Shown piece by piece: positions 5,466 to 7,252 of a stretch of 7,252 bases of DNA. The translations under genes and the position numbers were made by a program. The notes below the pieces were generated by a model, which worked only from the letters and a program-made list of their open reading frames with translations, was not told the DNA's origin and searched no databases. The stretch is from an uncultured Collinsella sp. GTDB lineage: Bacteria; Actinomycetota; Coriobacteriia; Coriobacteriales; Coriobacteriaceae. The number at the start of each line of letters is the position of its first letter. Positions within the stretch are counted from its first letter, which is position 1. The stretch covers positions 1 to 7,252 of the forward strand of contig CATZKS010000107.1 of the NCBI GenBank assembly GCA_958421035.1. The letters run 5' to 3'.

Positions 5466-5496
5466 TGCTATACATATTTATATTTCGAGTATAGCA
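5466..5496 (-). promoter_or_regulatory. promoter and inverted-repeat operator of the RelB/DinJ-PIN operon
   Basis: On the minus strand TGCTATACT (5496-5488) is a near-ideal extended -10 element. The same bases form one arm of a perfect inverted repeat, TGCTATAC (5466-5473) and GTATAGCA (5489-5496), separated by 15 A+T-rich bases. The repeat sits 13 bases before the antitoxin start codon, so a bound antitoxin dimer pair would block RNA polymerase. The -35 region falls in the T run of the clpC terminator and has no clear hexamer. Confidence 0.75.
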
Positions 5497-5506
5497 CCAT
5501 TTACTC

Positions 5507-5540
5507 ATAAAAAAGGGGCGCCCCGACAGGAGTGCCCCTT
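5507..5540 (-). terminator. intrinsic terminator of clpC
   Basis: On the minus strand AAGGGGC (5540-5534) pairs with GCCCCTT (5519-5513) around a 14-base loop and is followed by six T residues (5514-5509). A nested palindrome GGGGCGCCCC (5515-5524) offers an alternative fold. It begins 20 bases after the clpC stop codon and separates clpC from the antitoxin operon. Confidence 0.85.
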
Positions 5541-5559
5541 CGCAAAGCTATGTTAATCC

Positions 5560-7252
5560 CTACAGCGCGCCAGAGCCGGCTTGCATCATGCCGCCGGGGC
5601 CCGAGGTCACGCCGCCGCTCACGGGCGCGGCGTTGCCGGTGTGCGGTGCCGCCGGGGCGGTATCGCCACCGAGCGTGCCCGCCGGACGCGGTGCCGGAAT
5701 CTCGCCCGTGCCGTGGCTAAAGACAAACTTGCCGTCGGCCACGTCGCACAGGACGGTATCGCCCTCGCCCCACTCGCCGGCCAGCAGCTCCTCGGACAGC
5801 GGGTCCTCGATGAGCTTTTGGATGGCGCGGCGCAGCGGACGCGCGCCGTTGGTGAGGTCGGTGCCCTCGGCCACGATCTTGTCGTAGGCTGCATCGGTGA
5901 GCTTGATATTCATGCCATTGGCGATCAGGCGCTGACGCAGGTCGTCCACCAGCAGGTGCGCGATCTTGGTCAGGTTCTCGCCCGAAAGCTTCTGGAACAC
6001 CACGATGTCGTCGATACGGTTGAGCAGCTCGGGGCGGAACAGGCGCTTGAGCTCGCCCATCGCACGGCCCTTAATCTCGCTCGAGGTAAGGCCTTGCTCA
6101 CCGGTGGTGCCAAAACCGACGCTCGCATCCTGCGCGATCTCGCGGGCGCCCACGTTTGACGTCATGATGATCACCGTATTGCGGAAGTCGACCGTCTTGC
6201 CCTGGCTATCGGTCAGACGGCCCTCCTCCAGCACCTGCAGCAGGATATTGAAGATGTCGGGGTGCGCCTTCTCGATCTCGTCGAACAGCACGACCGAGTA
6301 CGGGTGGCGACGAACGGCCTTGGTGAGCTGGCCGCCCTCGTCGTGACCGACGTAACCCGGAGGGCTACCGATGAGCTTGGAGACCTCGAACTCGCTGCCA
6401 AACTCCGACATGTCGAAGCTGATGAGCGCGTCCTTGCTGCCAAAGAGATACTCGGCGAGCGTCTTGGCGAGCTCGGTCTTGCCCGTGCCGGTGGGGCCCA
6501 GGAAGATAAAGCTGCCGCCGGGGCGGCGCGGGTCCTTGAGCGGCGAGCGGCTGCGGCGCACGGCCTTGGCAACGGCCTCGACGGCCTCGTCCTGACCGAT
6601 GATGCGCGTCTTGAGCACGCTTTCGGCCTGCAGCAGGCGGCGGCTCTCGCTCTCGGTAAGCGAGGACACCGGCACGCCCGAGGTCACGGACACGATATCG
6701 GCGATCTGACTCACATCGATGGTGAGCGGACTGGCGTCGAGCTCGGCGGTCCAGGCAGCCTTGGCCTCGGCGAGCTCAATCTCGGCGGCCTTCTGCTGCT
6801 CGGTGATCTCGGCGGCCTTGTTCATGTCGTCGCTCTCGGTGGCCTCCTGCGCGGCGGCCTTAAGCTCCTCCACGCGATGCTCGGCCTCGCGCACCGGCTC
6901 GGGCGCGCGGTTGGCGGCGATGCGGGCGCGGGCGCCGGCCTCGTCGATGAGGTCGATGGCCTTATCGGGCAGGAAGCGATCCTGGATGTAGCGGTTGGAG
7001 AGGTTCGCGGCGGCCTCGATAGCACCCTGCGTGTAGCGTACGTGATGGTGCTCCTCGTAGCGCGGCTTGAGCGCGGTCAGAATTTTGACCGTGTCCTCGA
7101 CACTCGGCTCCTCGACATCAATCGTCTGGAAGCGACGCTCAAAGGCCGGGTCCTTGGTGAGGTACTTGCGGAACTCCTCGGCCGTGGTCGCACCGATGAT
7201 CTGGAAGGCACCGCGCGCGAGCACCGGCTTGAGCATGGAGCTCGCATCGATA
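5560..7252 (-). CDS. clpC: ATP-dependent Clp protease ATP-binding subunit ClpC (partial, N-terminus outside the window)
   Basis: ClpC is a hexameric AAA+ unfoldase that feeds proteins to the ClpP peptidase. About 563 residues are visible; reading continues to the window edge (IDASSMLKPVLARG), so the ATG at 7236 is internal and the N-domain and the D1 Walker motifs are missing. Numbering from that methionine: the end of D1 with GATTAEEFRKYLTKDPAFERRFQ split over 15-37 (arginines R34/R35), a UVR-like middle segment (about 115-160) that separates ClpC from ClpB, and a complete D2 with Walker A GPTGTGKT (247-254), pore loop GYVG (294-297), Walker B VVLFDE (315-320), sensor 1 TSN (359-361), arginine finger in NRID (R407) and sensor 2 GARPLRR (464-470). 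After the normal end (about 505) there is a Gly/Pro/Ala/Thr-rich tail of about 50 residues not found in B. subtilis ClpC. A terminator follows. Confidence 0.95.
   Translation of the reverse strand, partial: IDASSMLKPVLARGAFQIIGATTAEEFRKYLTKDPAFERRFQTIDVEEPSVEDTVKILTALKPRYEEHHHVRYTQGAIEAAANLSNRYIQDRFLPDKAIDLIDEAGARARIAANRAPEPVREAEHRVEELKAAAQEATESDDMNKAAEITEQQKAAEIELAEAKAAWTAELDASPLTIDVSQIADIVSVTSGVPVSSLTESESRRLLQAESVLKTRIIGQDEAVEAVAKAVRRSRSPLKDPRRPGGSFIFLGPTGTGKTELAKTLAEYLFGSKDALISFDMSEFGSEFEVSKLIGSPPGYVGHDEGGQLTKAVRRHPYSVVLFDEIEKAHPDIFNILLQVLEEGRLTDSQGKTVDFRNTVIIMTSNVGAREIAQDASVGFGTTGEQGLTSSEIKGRAMGELKRLFRPELLNRIDDIVVFQKLSGENLTKIAHLLVDDLRQRLIANGMNIKLTDAAYDKIVAEGTDLTNGARPLRRAIQKLIEDPLSEELLAGEWGEGDTVLCDVADGKFVFSHGTGEIPAPRPAGTLGGDTAPAAPHTGNAAPVSGGVTSGPGGMMQAGSGAL

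Noticed and set aside
5581..6159. A plus-strand 192-codon open frame opposite clpC
   Set aside because: It is antisense to the conserved D2 part and tail of clpC and is explained by the G+C-rich codon pattern of that gene.

Overview
The window looks like chromosomal DNA from a GC-rich bacterium of the Actinomycetota. A gut Coriobacteriia of the Collinsella type is my best guess, from the G+C-rich housekeeping genes and the gene combination; this is an inference and no rRNA or other marker is present. Genes from both ends of the window are cut: the left edge holds the first 20 codons of a minus-strand gene that resembles disA, and the right edge cuts a minus-strand clpC.

Layout from left to right: (1) 1-60, minus strand, the 5' end of a probable disA with a TTG start. 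(2) 61-406, an intergenic stretch holding a plus-strand Mn2+ riboswitch of the yybP-ykoY type with its own intrinsic terminator, followed by mntP (407-985), a manganese exporter. (3) 986-1105, a short control region with a terminator-like hairpin and three near-identical 18-bp operator-like sites exactly 27 bp apart, then the abutting plus-strand pair hipB-hipA (1106-2842), a type II toxin-antitoxin module with a HipA kinase whose active site looks intact. (4) pepD (4427-2970, minus), a full-length Zn-dependent Xaa-His dipeptidase that converges on hipA, with a shared hairpin between them that is oriented to stop pepD transcription. (5) A second type II toxin-antitoxin module on the minus strand: a RelB/DinJ-like antitoxin (5453-5094) overlapping by 4 bp a PIN-domain toxin (5097-4576), with an 8+8 bp inverted repeat over its promoter. 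(6) The C-terminal two thirds of clpC (minus, ending at 5560), with an intrinsic terminator immediately before the antitoxin promoter.

How the genes fit together: the housekeeping backbone (clpC, pepD, probable disA on the minus strand, mntP on the plus strand) is interrupted by two small toxin-antitoxin modules, each with its own promoter and inverted-repeat operators. In Bacillota clpC, radA and disA are commonly adjacent; here clpC and the probable disA are on the same strand but separated by this accessory material, with no radA in between. The most distinctive signals are the triple hipBA operator array, whose first copy lies inside the mntP terminator hairpin; the mixed RelB/DinJ-PIN pairing; and the Mn2+ riboswitch with mutually exclusive folds. 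No transposase, integrase, tRNA, rRNA or CRISPR array was seen.
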